The position numbers and the translations under genes were made by a program. DNA of 64,000 bases from Tamarix chinensis (lineage: Eukaryota > Streptophyta > Magnoliopsida > Caryophyllales > Tamaricaceae). The notes beneath the pieces were generated by a model. It ran no database searches. It worked only from the letters and a program-made list of their open reading frames with translations, and had not been told where the DNA came from. Where the stretch lies: positions 89,443,172 to 89,507,171 of the forward strand of contig CM060180.1 in assembly GCA_030549775.1 (NCBI GenBank), given 5' to 3'. Within the stretch, counting starts at the first letter, position 1; the number at the start of each line of letters is the position of its first letter. Below, in pieces: positions 25,271 to 37,400 of the stretch.

Positions 25271-25282
25271 GCTCTGATACCA
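25271..25282 (-). other. Primer-binding site of the outer element
   Basis: The minus strand reads 'tggtatcagagc', two bases from the end of the 5' LTR, the same initiator-Met-tRNA primer as the inner element. Confidence 0.9.
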
Positions 25283-25284
25283 AA

Positions 25285-26143
25285 TGATGGAAACCTATAA
25301 GGGTTTCTCAAAAGTTTCATGGATCGTAGTTGAAATCGAGCGCGGGGTTCGATTCGCCGATAATCAGCCTAAGGATTTTTCCAAAGGAAGATCAAAAACT
25401 CAGAGCGCAGTTGATACAATGGCTGCTAAAGTTGAAAAGTAAGGAAGATCAAGAATAGATTGAAGAGAAGAATCAGAAGAATGCAAATGAGAAGATCGCG
25501 AGAGAGAGCGAGAGAGAGTCGAGAGAGAGAGCAGAGAACAGAGAAAATTCCAGACTCAATATTTCATTCAACCAAAAAGTGTCTCGGGACATACAGTGGA
25601 GGCCATATTTATATGGCATACAAAATAAAAAAGGGAGCGTATAAAAATACATATCGCAGGCCTCTCAATCAATATACACGACTCAGCCCAAGAATCAGCC
25701 GGTACAACAGCAATGGATCGACGGCTGGATCAAACAATAACAGCCCAAAACACAAAATTACATGCCTTAATAATACAAGGGAAAGAATGATACAAATAAT
25801 TCCCATTAGCTAGAAGTTAATTTAGATAATCATGGTTACCAAGGGATGAATAACCTATAGTCTAACTAACCTAGTTAATCATGGGTCGGGTGGCGGGTCA
25901 TACATCCAACTTAATCCCCATTAGCCAATTTTGCCAACGAATGCATCACATGGGATGTTCTAATCTTAAAATAAAAATTTATACAACAATTCCTCAGCAG
26001 CTACAGCAATCTTTAAGTCCATTCTCCATGTTCTGCATTAATTTTCCTAATCAAGCACACAATAAGAAAAACAATTATAAGCATAAAGTGATTTATAACA
26101 ATTAACAGAATTAATTAAATATAAATTTTGGAGATTCATATCA
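25285..26143 (-). repeat. 5' LTR of the outer element
   Basis: 859 bp, 'tgatggaaacc' to 'gattcatatca', pairing with 12211-13057. It contains an expanded GA-rich tract near 25,495-25,540 and a minus-strand TATA-like box at 25606-25613. Confidence 0.9.
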
Positions 26144-26148
26144 GGAGT
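26144..26148. repeat. Target-site duplication GGAGT, right copy (outer element)
   Basis: Matches 12206-12210. Confidence 0.85.
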
Positions 26149-28720
26149 CATAAGAACACAAGTCTAAAACAAATATAATATCATGTTATAACACCTTATC
26201 ATACTTACATGATACATTTATATTCACATGTGCTATTGTGGTCATAAAATTCATCAAGATTTCAATCATACCAATGTTAAACAAATCATAAGTCATTATG
26301 TTGGTCATCACACTATAGATATCATGGATAGAAATGTATAATCAAGCAAGCAGGTTATCTAAGTAATTCACTAGGCTCCTCTGAGTTTAATTTACTAAAA
26401 TCGCCCCTTTAGATCCATATTTCATATTTACATAGTATGTTTAGTTAATTATTTATAAGCCATTATTCTTTTTTGAGCAATGGGTTGAACTACCACCCCA
26501 TGGTCTCACATTATCAAGGAATCCATACCAAATTAGATAACATATGTTCCAACTGAATCCAAGTAACCACCAATGTATATAAAGCCCGACCGAAGCTAAG
26601 TAACCACCAAGAGACATAAACTCATGGCTAAAGCCAAATAAATACCTAGGTGACCAGACCCTTAATAACTAGTACTTCATTAGTGTCTTAAGTAGGTAAG
26701 ATACTAGGATCTACAAGGATCCCACTAGAAGGTAGACTAACCCCTAATAGATAACCAAGGATCGAGTAATCTAGACCCATGTACTACTTGAGCATCATTC
26801 ATTGAAAGTGACTAGTGTTTTGTTCTCCAATTTTACGTCCATAAAAGGCCTACATAATAAACATAGCAACTTCCACTTATCCATTATAATTTAACCATCA
26901 TTACCATCCAACATGTTGAAGGGAATTTCATTAGCACTTATCCAAGCCTAATCCATCCAGTTAATCCATTTATGCCAAGAATCTAGAATATATCATTAGA
27001 TGGTAGCATCATAGCATATTTATTCCAATTTACCCATTAAAATCTTTCAAAGGTAATTATTAAGAATACCATGAATTATAATCCCATTAATCCATTCATT
27101 AGGTATGCTAATTCATGCCAATATGTGTTTTCTCATTAATAAAGAATCGTAGTGTAGCATAATACCAAGACTTAAATCATACCAAGGTCAAAAGAAACAA
27201 CAACAACACTCTTTAGTCAAACCTACAAAATAATTTGGAAAAACTAGTAATTTAGTTTAGCTCAGCTAAACCCTTGAGTTCTCTATCAAAAACAATCAAC
27301 CAGTTTGGTTAAAGCAATCAACTAGTTGGTGGGTTTAACCAAAGACCACCCAGAATTTCCGCCCTAGAACTAATCTATGGGTTGAGCTAACCAGACAGCT
27401 ATTCTACCAACAATTCAATTATTCTAACAACCATTCAATCGGTTTGGTAGAACTAGTTGATGGTTTCAAACATAGAACAACTAAACTCATCACAGCCAAC
27501 CCAATCAAAGGGTTAGGCTAACTAGTTAATTGTTATAAGAACTAGTCAATTGGTTTACTCCTAGATTGCACATTATAGGCATATTAAAAATGAGTAAGGC
27601 TCCAAAATCCAACAACATTAGAACCATAACATTACCATTACATAAAACTATGATTACATATAAAATCATACTATATTTACAGAAAATCATCCACATTTTC
27701 TCATAAAATCATAATCTTCTCAAAATACCTAGAGATCCTAGCATGAGTCACCAAAATACCAAAAATGTCATATAATCATGCAAAGATTTGAAATTTTCAT
27801 CCTACCCTAGCTCAATTGCTCATCCATACCACATTTTAAAGGTAAGAATGACTTACTTAAAAGCTTAGCAAAAAATCCACACCAATATGGAAAAACCTTT
27901 AGCTAAAAGATCTAAAATTAGAAAAATTAAAATAAGAGAGTAAAACTCATAGAGATTCTTAAAAATCCCATAAATCAAGGTAATACAAAATAAGGAAAGA
28001 AAAATCAAAGTTTACCATGTCTAAGAATATTTTAAGAAAATTTGACTAAAAGCCTCAACTTTTCACAAATCTAACCCCTTCTTGCATAGAGGTGAAACAA
28101 GAAGAAGTTATAGGAAGTATCAAAAGATGTGAAAAAATTATAATGAAGGAATAAATTGAAGGAGAATGGCACACAAGTGTGAGAAAACTCATATTATCTT
28201 GATGGTTGAAAATATGTGAAGGGAAAAGAGGATTAGGGTTATTTATACCCAAGGAACTGGTTAAGGAATGAAGAAGATAGATGTAATGGATCAAAACCTT
28301 AATTTTACCATTTGAGTTCAGATTTATCAAGAACCAAGTTGATTTTCTTCGCAAGGCTCAAATGATGATGGTTTGAAAATACAAGTCGATATCTTCCAGA
28401 GAGGTCAAGCACTAGAAAGGAAATATAATACCTTATCCTAAAATCCTTTAAAATGTGTTTAAACTTTATTTTAATATAAATAAATTAGTTTTGGTTTTAA
28501 ACAAGACTTGAAATTCTAATAAAATTATAAATTTTATGCGCACCAATTAACTGGTTACCAAAACCAATTGACTAGTATGCTTAGATATTGGCATTTTTAT
28601 TCCCCAATAAACTAATTGAATGGTTTTCCCAAACCGATTGACTGATTTTCCTATAAGTTCATATTCTTTTGTAATTTTGATTTGAATATCTTTCCAATAT
28701 TTATGAAAAATTCTAATTAG
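26149..28720 (-). mobile_element. Degenerate LTR-like segment, probably minus orientation
   Basis: No protein was recognised. When reverse-complemented, parts resemble the segment to the right: a 'cttggtggttactt' phrase near 26,600 mirrors 'cttggtggttgtat' near 30,417, and the palindromic motif array at 27,290-27,560 mirrors that at 29,875-30,235. On the minus strand a TATA-like 'gggtataaataaccc' near 28,235-28,250 is followed by a T/C-rich leader, as in an LTR promoter. No clean termini or target duplication were found, so family and boundaries stay open. Confidence 0.4.
27290..27560. repeat. Array of the degenerate palindromic motif
   Basis: Phrases such as 'caatcaactagttgg', 'caaccattcaatcggttt' and 'aagaactagtcaattggttt' recur every 25-45 bases. 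Same type as 2230-2790 and 29,875-30,235. Confidence 0.5.
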
Positions 28721-31700
28721 AATCTATTTGTGCTAATAAGTATATTTTAGTGCTTTAATATTATTTTTATATTATTTAGATCATTCTATGATTATTATTT
28801 AACTATAATTATCTAAAAGGCACTATTGAGGTATTTCTTACCTTCTCTCACTCTCCCTTACTTTCCTCTATCCTCTGGTATCCATGGTTGTGTGTTTGAC
28901 TTATTACACTCTCTTCCCTGACTTACCAACCCTTTTCCATGCTCCCCTCTAACTACACTCTAACTCCCTCACCTAATCATGCATTTCTCTTATACTTAGT
29001 TGTCCATACTCAACCAAGTCAAATTTTCTCTCTCCCCCTCCCTTGAGGATGTCTACAAGCCCTTCATTACACTCCACTCCTAATTCATTTTCACTCCTTA
29101 CCTTTTGCACTTTCTCATTCTCTCCCTTTCCTTTATGAAAGCTCCTAGGTTTTGGGCATATCTCCACTTTTCTTCTTCCCCTTTTTTTGTTGAAAAGCTT
29201 AAGTTATCTCTTGCCTTATCATCCTTTGATTAGTCTTTATCTCTTCTTTCTTCTCCTAATCTTAGCCTTAGCTATGTCTTTTTCCTCTTAAGCAAGAAAT
29301 GATTAAGGTTTTGAGAAAGGTTGAAGATATTGGTTTTCTTCTTGAAGTTATATTTTGAGAGAAGGTGGTGTTATGACATTTATCTTTATTCTAGTTTTGT
29401 TTTGATTAAGTTTTAAAAATGAATATTAATTTTTTGGTTCTTTATTCTCTTATAAAATCAAGACCTTGGTAGAATCCATCTAGTTAGGAGTATCTTTATG
29501 CTAGAAGATTCACTTGGAGGTAAGGCATCATTATCTTTAATATGATTATAGTCTTATGTTGTTCGTTGTGGTTTCATGTTCTTAGTATGTTTTGGTGATG
29601 TACATGTATTAATTGAGTTATTATATTTGAGCATGTGATAATGTTTTCACCTCTAAAGTGGTACGCATGTTTGAATATTTTAATATTATCCATGAATTTG
29701 TTAAACTTAAGCATGATCTTGTTGAGTATCAATTCATACTATGTTTCATGTGAGTTAATATAAGAATTATCTCATTTTATGTGTTTTATGACATAGAAGC
29801 ATGATATGGTTAACTAGGAAAGGATTGGTGATTTTAATTATGCATATTTTATGTGTTTGGGTATTGTTTCGCTTAGACCAGTCTACCTATTTGCTACAAC
29901 CAATTAACCGGTTATGTAAACAGTTGCACAGGTTGGTAGTCAAGATCGACTAGTTGCATGAACAATCGATTATTTTGATAAACCAATTAATTGGTCTCCG
30001 TGAGAAGTGGATTGTTTTGCCTAACCCATCGACTTATTTCTTTGCAACCAAAGTGATTTGGCCTTAGTGTAAAAACACCAATTGAATCAGCTAAACTTAT
30101 CGAATGGTTTTATAAGAAATTGATTGTTTGGACCAACCAGTCAATTAGTTTCACTATACTTTATTTTATCTTAGGTATTGGTACAACTAGACCAGTTAAT
30201 TGATCCTAACAACCAATTGATTGGTTCCGCCTAAGCATGCCATATTTATATATTAATTGATGATCCTTCTTTTAGACTTATACCTTGAATTTTCCATGTA
30301 AATAAAATATTTTAATTATGATTTCAACCATACTTAAGTATAGTTTAATGGGAATCAAAATTATAATATTGTGGTACCTTGTGTGGTTAATTTTGGTGTC
30401 ACCTCTAAATACCTACTTGGTGGTTGTATACCCTGTGTTGTGTTTGGTGTTATCACTTGGAACACCTAATTGGTTACTAATGGAATTAAATTGTGATTTG
30501 TGATATTACTTAATAATGAAGCTAAGATTTTATTAGAGCCTTTTTTCTAACTCTTGGGGTAGCTAACCATAAGTTAGTAGGTAGGTTACCCTGTGTTTTT
30601 ATCTTTTCACTCAGTATCTATTTTCTACTCTAGCGGGTTGTGGTTAATAGGGGTATACACATATACTTGAGGGTAGGATAATATTGTGGTAAACTAACAT
30701 GGCATCAATGTCCAACAAGGTTGGGTGAGGTATCCTAGTACATGCCCTTGGCACTTTGTATGTTCATCACTTAGGCAAATGTGGTATTCCAAATTATGTA
30801 GCCATCGTGGTAGATGCACTCAAGGTGTGGTGTAAGGTATCCGAGTACAAGACACCTCGATATATTCTGACCCCGTGTGCTGGGGTGTGGTATCTCAATT
30901 TGTGTTAGCCCTCGAGGAAGATGCACTCAATGTGTGATAGGTTTGATATCCCGGGAGAAAAGGCCCTTTGAGGTGTCCTAACCCCAAGTGGTGGGTGTTG
31001 TATCCTATTGTGTGCGCATGCTACCATGAATTTTGTTCACGGTGGAGAACTAGATGTGGTTGAATTGAATACTTAAGAATTTGAAAGAATGTAATCACTA
31101 AATGAAGACTTATAATATGGTTTTTCTTATGTGGATCTAATGTATAATATGTGTTATTATTCTTCCATGATTTTTATACAATCATACCTTGTTATATTCT
31201 AACCATGAGCTTGAGTGTTATACTATTTAAGTATCCCTGTTACCATACTCCTATGTGACCTCAATGTGTAGCATGAGCCCTGACCATATTTTAGGTTGTT
31301 TGTTTTACTAGTACTTCACCGTACTGATGCTACATTTGTATAGTCACTGTCATGATGTAGCTTTTGTTCCAGTGAAAAGAGGATAATTTCTAGAGTTATA
31401 ACTCTCAGTTTGAATATGTTGAGGATGACATCATGGGAAGTATTTAGCCATTGTTTAGGGATCAAGATTTTATATTCCATTTAATTAAGAGTTAAACTAA
31501 CTGAATTAGATGTATTTTGTCCATTGTGTTAGGATGTTTTAGGTTCTTTCCGATTGTTTAAACTCTTGCCTTTGGTCCTTGTATTTGGATTTCATCATCT
31601 CCCTCTTATTTATATCACTCCCATCATTGTTATCATTACTATTATGCTATGTGCTTTATTTTGTTCATTATTTCATTTGCCTTGCATCATGCATGAGTTA

Positions 31701-31900
31701 GGTGATGATTACATATCTCTCATGGTTAATGTGGCATCCCCTAGTTTTGTTTTTAATTCCCTTTTACTTAATCTTGAAACAAAATTTTATGGTTCAAAAT
31801 TTGAGGTTGTTACAAGAAAGGGGCTTATTAGCGTGGGAAATAAATCTCATAGTCATGTAGTGACAAATTTGGAACGAATCGTCCTTTCCAAAGCTGCATG
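28721..31900 (+). mobile_element. Degenerate LTR-like segment, plus orientation
   Basis: It starts with a pyrimidine-rich stretch (28,840-29,240) and continues AT-rich through a palindromic-motif array (29,875-30,235). It then has imperfectly repeated 'gtggtgta/ggtatcc' phrases between 30,700 and 31,020. The tail (31,290-31,600) matches 300-660. The layout recalls the long LTR at 2945-7573 but sequence identity is low. No coding region was recognised. Confidence 0.4.
29875..30235. repeat. Array of the degenerate palindromic motif
   Basis: About ten imperfect copies, for example 'aaccaattaaccggtt', 'aaccaattaattggtc' and 'aaccaattgattggtt', separated by about 25-40 bases. This is the clearest array of this motif in the window. 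Confidence 0.6.
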
Positions 31901-33470
31901 ATGATCATTAGCTAGCTAGAATGTAAAGATGGATTAGTTGTTAAAGAGAAGCTCAAAATTTGGAATGTGGTGGATTTAGGTGCATGTTTGGTGTGCCATG
32001 AGAATGGTGAGGATATGGAATATCTCTTTACATGGTGTGATACAAATCCTAATAGGAAAAATTATTTATTTTCAATAATATTAGGAATATTATTGTTGAT
32101 AAATTTGATCTATTATTATGCTTTTCACAACACCAAAAATGATGGGATACAATTTGAATCAAACAGGATAGTTCAAAATTGTAGCGGCATTGGATCACAA
32201 GCTTAGAAATTGGTGGAAACCATGTATAACCCTTAGGGATATTTTATTGTACCTTAGGCTTATGTTGTAGCTAGTTTGTCCTAAATTGTATTAGTAGCTA
32301 ATTGTTGTAACAAGTAGGACACAAGTTGTGTATATCTGACTCATGAGTTCTCGAGCCTACCTACTAGATTCTTAACTCAAGTGTTGTGTTTCGTAAAAAT
32401 CACTTTTAGTTGTAGAGTTCCTTAATCCATTAGGTCTTATTATCTTGAGAGGTTCTTGTCATAGTTCTTGGTTAACCACTATTAGGGCTAATTTGTAATT
32501 GATTATATATTCTTCTCTTCTCTATTGTAAAGAGTAGTCGTGTAATTAAATTGCTAATGAAATTGGATAGAAGGCTTTGTTAACCTTTTCTTTCATCCAT
32601 CTCATTCCCTTAGAATGCCATATGTGAGTTTATGCCTCTAGTTTTTTTTTCCCTTCCTTTGATTAATCCATGCATATTAGTCACAATTATGTCTAGGCCA
32701 GATATTCCGCTTAAATCTCCCTCTTTTCATGAACCCTCCTAATCTAGAGATTTCATCACAATGTAAAGTAACAAAACAAATATGGAGAAGAGCTTTAAAT
32801 TGGTTAATGATTCCTAGAAGTTTCAACACATGGGAAGGATGTTTTAGGTGGATGATTGAGATCACAAAATAGTAGGAAGGATGTTTTAGGTGGACGATTG
32901 AGATCACAAAATAGTAGCAACGAGAGAGCTTAAATTTAGAGAACTTATTTCAGTGCAAATTCGATTAATAGAATTGGAGGAGTTTTAGAAACAAGAAGCA
33001 TTTCTGATATTATATTTAGGTGTGGACAATCTAGGAGACCTAAATAAGGTACAATGACACTCAAGAGAGGCGGTTACAATGATACTTGAAGACTAGATAC
33101 CCCCACCCGTGCACATAAAGATAGTTTGAAGGGTTTTGAGTAGTTTTGTTTTGAAGACTCTTAGGTTTATACCGTTTAGATGTAACATGACTCGAATACC
33201 ATGCTATCCATAATGCTCAATTTTGGTAATCAACAATTTAGGCAATAACCAATAGGTTAAAATAAAGCATCAATTTATGTCCTCGCACCCCTTCTTGCTT
33301 CCACACAAAATACCAATCAACCGTGTGAATTATTGTACTAATCTGCCCGTACGCTCTACTGATAGTGTCCCTTAATTGTTTTTCTTATTGTCCTGCCGGA
33401 ATAAGGCGACAAGGCGTACGACACTCCCATCATCCTCCTAAATGTTCACGACTAGCGTTTTTTTGAATTT
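31901..33470. other. Unassigned intergenic DNA
   Basis: No gene recognised. The 32,200-32,650 part, with a polypyrimidine 'cttctcttctctattgtaaa' phrase, looks like the end of an LTR but has no matching partner here. A 42-bp direct duplication lies at 32833-32916. Confidence 0.5.
32833..32916. repeat. Two tandem copies of a 42-bp unit
   Basis: Units 32833-32874 and 32875-32916 differ at one base (gatgattgag versus gacgattgag). This is a recent local duplication with no coding meaning seen. Confidence 0.85.
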
Positions 33471-33989
33471 ATAATCCACGAGTTTTTGTGTCGCACCAGC
33501 TGGCAAAATTTTCCAGCTTTGCTAAATCCCTTCACCCTAGTCCACATTCCGTCTTAGGCAAGCACACTTCCTGCCAGGCAACAAGTCTTTTTGCTTTGAT
33601 AATTCAGCCTCCTCCCTTTTGCGTTTCATACTCATCGAGGAACACCAAAACATGTTTTGCCCATGTAGCGTCATGGCATACCATTCCCCACCCTTTAAGA
33701 TGAATTCGAAATGGATGCGAATCATATCCTTGGGCAAAATGGGGTATCATAGTTCCATTGTAGAACAAACAATTGTGCCCAAAAGCTGTGAATGCATATT
33801 AAGTATATATATAGTATTCAGTAAGAATTATACCCAAAAGTTGTGATAATCGGTGATAAATTAACATTAGAGCTCAGCCAGCATACGCAAGGACAACACC
33901 CCTTACCATTAGGCACTGGCACCCACTCCTCCCAACAAAAGCACACGTCAGAAAAGAACAAGAAACAAAACAACTAGGGGAAATAAATT
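33471..33989. other. Downstream flank of the gene with a short unexplained open frame
   Basis: On the minus strand 33,537-33,737 is an open stretch of 66 codons including HFEFILKGGEWYAMTLHGQN and a KRKREEAE run. Its composition looks protein-like but I do not recognise a family. It could be a decayed coding fragment. The rest, including the gene's 3' untranslated region, shows nothing firm. Confidence 0.35.
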
Positions 33990-34429
33990 TTAATCAGGAA
34001 GGTCTGACCACCTCCTCTTTACCTCAGACTTCGACCTCACTTCTTTTAGTTTCCCATCTGTTCCATAATCCCTCTCCATGACAAGGTTGATGCCTTCGTC
34101 CGAGTACCAACCAACACCAATACAAAGGGTACCTTCCTCGTTCACATCCACATAGGCTGTGACACCCCCCGGGAGCCATAGAACAGTGACATCTTGCATA
34201 TCTAACATCTCTTCTTCCTGGAAATAAGCTGGATTCTCTGGCAAGCTTCTTTTCTTCAAGGCCTCCATGCAGAAGTATACATAAGGAGAAACCATTGTTT
34301 TCTTCCACCTCCATTTCATCACCAAATATTGGTGTAGCACTCACTTCAAATACTTTCCATGGTCCTGAAAGCTCCGATGGGTGAATTCTTTTCCTCTGAG
34401 AAAAGGGCTTCATACCAAGCTCAATCTCA
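33990..34429 (-). CDS. Exon 5 (terminal) of the unknown-function plant gene, frameshifted
   Basis: Opens with T completing the serine codon, then EIELGMKPFSQRKR, PSELSGPWKVFEVSATPIF and GDEMEVEENNG. Near 34,288-34,293 one extra T shifts the frame. The expected continuation (SPYVYFCMEALKKRSLPEN..., DVTVLWLPGGVTAYVDV, WYSDEGINLVMERDYG, KEVRSKSEVKRRWSDLPD, stop at 33990) is intact in the next frame. Read literally, translation runs 88 out-of-frame codons to a stop at 34024. Since the downstream frame is long and undamaged, the insertion is either very recent or a sequencing error. Confidence 0.8.
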
Positions 34430-37400
34430 CTGTTACAGCAATTGATTGACTCAAAATTAGGAACCTTCTCCACAAAACAATCTTCAACACACAAGAATGT
34501 ATGAGCGCACACAAAATGGAGAAAAACAGCAAACTAGATCAAATAAGACTACAAATTACAATTTATAGTCTAACAAAATCCCATTTTGCGAGTAACTTCT
34601 AACTGTGATTCCAAGATTTCACGAATCAAACAAAACTAAACAAAAACATTTAAAATACGCCATTTAATCATAATTACATTACTCTCTATGATGCGGGAGC
34701 ATGTCCTAAACATGGAGGGTTAAATTATTTAACATTAGAATCCATTAGTTTGACATTAGTGGAAGATTTGGACCAAACTTGCACACTTGGGCCTAATCAA
34801 ATGCTTGTTTAATTATGAACCAACGTGAGACTTAATGGTCATTATTGAAATTTTTAATGAAGTCACATGAGAAGAAAATGGAAGGAATGTCAATAATAGA
34901 GCGAAATCAGCCATATTAGTTCAATTTAAATTTAGTTAATCGTTGTTAATATCTTAGAATCTTTATCTTGTTAGTAGCAATTTTATCTTCTAGTGTGTGT
35001 GCACCAATTGTAGAAGATTGGATGTGGATGTTTATCTTTTCATTTTAACATATCTTTTCATGGGGAATCAGATTTGAAGAGGTTTAGAATCCATCATAAA
35101 AACATGGAGTTGTAAATGTTCATCATTCATGCAGTGCATCCAAGTCAAGTTTGATTCTTCAATCAGTTCTCTTTGTGAGTCATTGAATTTGATTTCTGTG
35201 TGATTTTTATTCAACTTTTCTCTTTTGTGTAGTTTTGAGAGAGTTCAATTTTCTATATCATTAATGGTCCTATTAACCACAAATTGAATAGGCATAATTA
35301 CGCTAATCATTAGCAATTAATCCATTATTAAAATTGCCATAAAACGGTGCATTATAGCCCTAATAAAAATCGTGAAAACCAAACCCCCAAACCGAAACCC
35401 TAGCCTTCTAATTCATCCAATTTTTCTTTTCTAGTTCGATTATCGTGTGGCTTATGTAAATTACTGATTTTTCGTTGTGTATACTTCCAATATGCATCAC
35501 TCTATATGATGGATTGAAACTTTTATGCTTTGCATCTAGTGACATGGGATAGGAGTGATCACACAATTTCTAAACTTCTCTTCTTTAGTAAAACATCCAT
35601 CTTGATCATACTATCAGGATCTAAAACATCACCGTCTCTCCCAAAACTACATCTTATATACTTTGTCATAATCCTACAAAAGAAGAAATCCTTGAAACCT
35701 AACAATTTCCTCCATATTTCTAGTTTATAATTGATGTCTCAATTTATCTCATCCACTAAAACAATCTCATGTATAATAACATGCATTGTGACACATCCTC
35801 ATGGATTGTCTTGATAATCTCATCCAAAACTAGAGAATCAAAGCTAATCCTTGATATAACCCAATATCAATTGAAAAGTACACGATATCCCCACTTGATG
35901 TCATTGTACTAGTCTTCACTCCATATGTAACTCAAAAAAAGAAAATATAGGCACTAAATGCCCTTGGCCACTAAATACCACCACAAAACTTCACAAGCCT
36001 CATAAAGTCTTTCAAGGTCAATGAAAACTTTTGTCCATATCTGTATATTATACTCTACCAGACCAAACGTGAAGGGGTAAGGATTCAGTTATATTTCAGA
36101 CATAATTTGTCATTGGTTCTATTGATGTATCTCTTTGTGTCCATACCTCAATCAACTGCTCTCATAATATCATGATGTGAATGAGTAATTTTATAATTAT
36201 TATACCTTTGTTTGAAGCTACTTAAAAAAGTGATGATTTAAGATAATTACATTTTTTTTTTGAAAGAATAATAATAAACAGGCGACAAGTTTTCCAAAAA
36301 AGCAATTATCCTATATAATCACTTTTTGTAGGTTACTCCAAACATAATCTACAGCTCAAGATATCACTTTTTCCCCAAAGACAAATCCACTCATCTAATG
36401 ATATTTAACTTCATTAAACAAGGATTGTCACCCCTAGGCACTTCCATAGTCTAAGGGTATCAAGATAAAATCCTACTTTCTTACCAGACTTCATCTTATG
36501 CAAGACTTCCTTTACTTCTTCATTAGTAGTTGGCCGATGTTTCCATTAAGCTCTTCAAAGTAGTACCAATATTTTAAAAAGGGAAAAACAAACATATCAT
36601 TGATTTGAAATTTCAAAAGGAAAACAAATTGGAAAATTCAAAATATTATTTCAACCCAATTTAAGCATATGCAAACAGGAATAATAGGCAAACAATATAC
36701 AGAAAGAGTGAACTGACGTATAATAGGCACATATGAGAGCACAAAGACAATTTTTAAAAACTCATACATATAGGACTGCAACTACATAAATTTGCTCCTA
36801 CCCCTAATCCCAACCCTAATGATTGTACTCACTATTATCGAAACTTTAAAAAGAGATAGAGAAATGATTTCTTACTGATAGTAAAAGATGGTGCATCTGT
36901 GTCTACTTGCTTCACTGCTCCTCACTTGTTACTATCTAAATGCTAAAAAGCCACAAACTACATAAATTTGCTCCTACCCCTAACCCCAACTCTAATGATT
37001 CTACTCACTATTATCAAAACTTTAAAAAAGAGATAGAGAAATGATTTCTTACTGATCGTAAAAGATGGTGCATCTGTGTCTACTAGCTTCGCTCCTCCTC
37101 ACTAGTTACTATCTAAATGATAAAAAAACACAAACCAATGATTTTTTACTGAATTCAAAGTGGTGATCTGGGAAGTAACAAATAATTCAGAGCATAACTA
37201 CAGAACAAGAGTTAGGTTAGGTTAATCACATAATATGATTTGGTCTGGTTTGAATCATAACTTAAGCTTTTGTAAATTTTGAGCTTAAAGTAGGATCAAA
37301 CTGCACCATATGTATCACTACCCAGACGATGGTAATAAAACAGCGGAGAAAGAAAGAATCACATGTTAGAGATATTATAAGGAGCATCGCCCCTCCTGCA

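Larger units (their letters stand above)
12211..26143 (-). mobile_element. Outer Ty3/gypsy retrotransposon, interrupted by a related element
   Basis: This is a complete but dead LTR retrotransposon on the minus strand: 5' LTR at right (25285-26143), primer site (25271-25282), gag-protease-RT (24563-22124), then the inner insertion (15167-22123), then the rest of RT, RNase H and integrase (15166-13093), purine tract and 3' LTR (12211-13057). It is flanked by GGAGT on both sides. Without the insertion it would be about 7.0 kb, the same size as the inner copy. Over their first ~220 bases the two LTRs differ at about 17 sites (near 8%), roughly twice the figure for the inner pair, fitting an older insertion. 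Domain order (integrase last) makes it Ty3/gypsy. Confidence 0.92.

Noticed and set aside
29160..29700. Possible coding region after the pyrimidine-rich stretch
   Set aside because: No frame stays open and no motif is recognisable; it fits the AT-rich interior of an LTR-like repeat.
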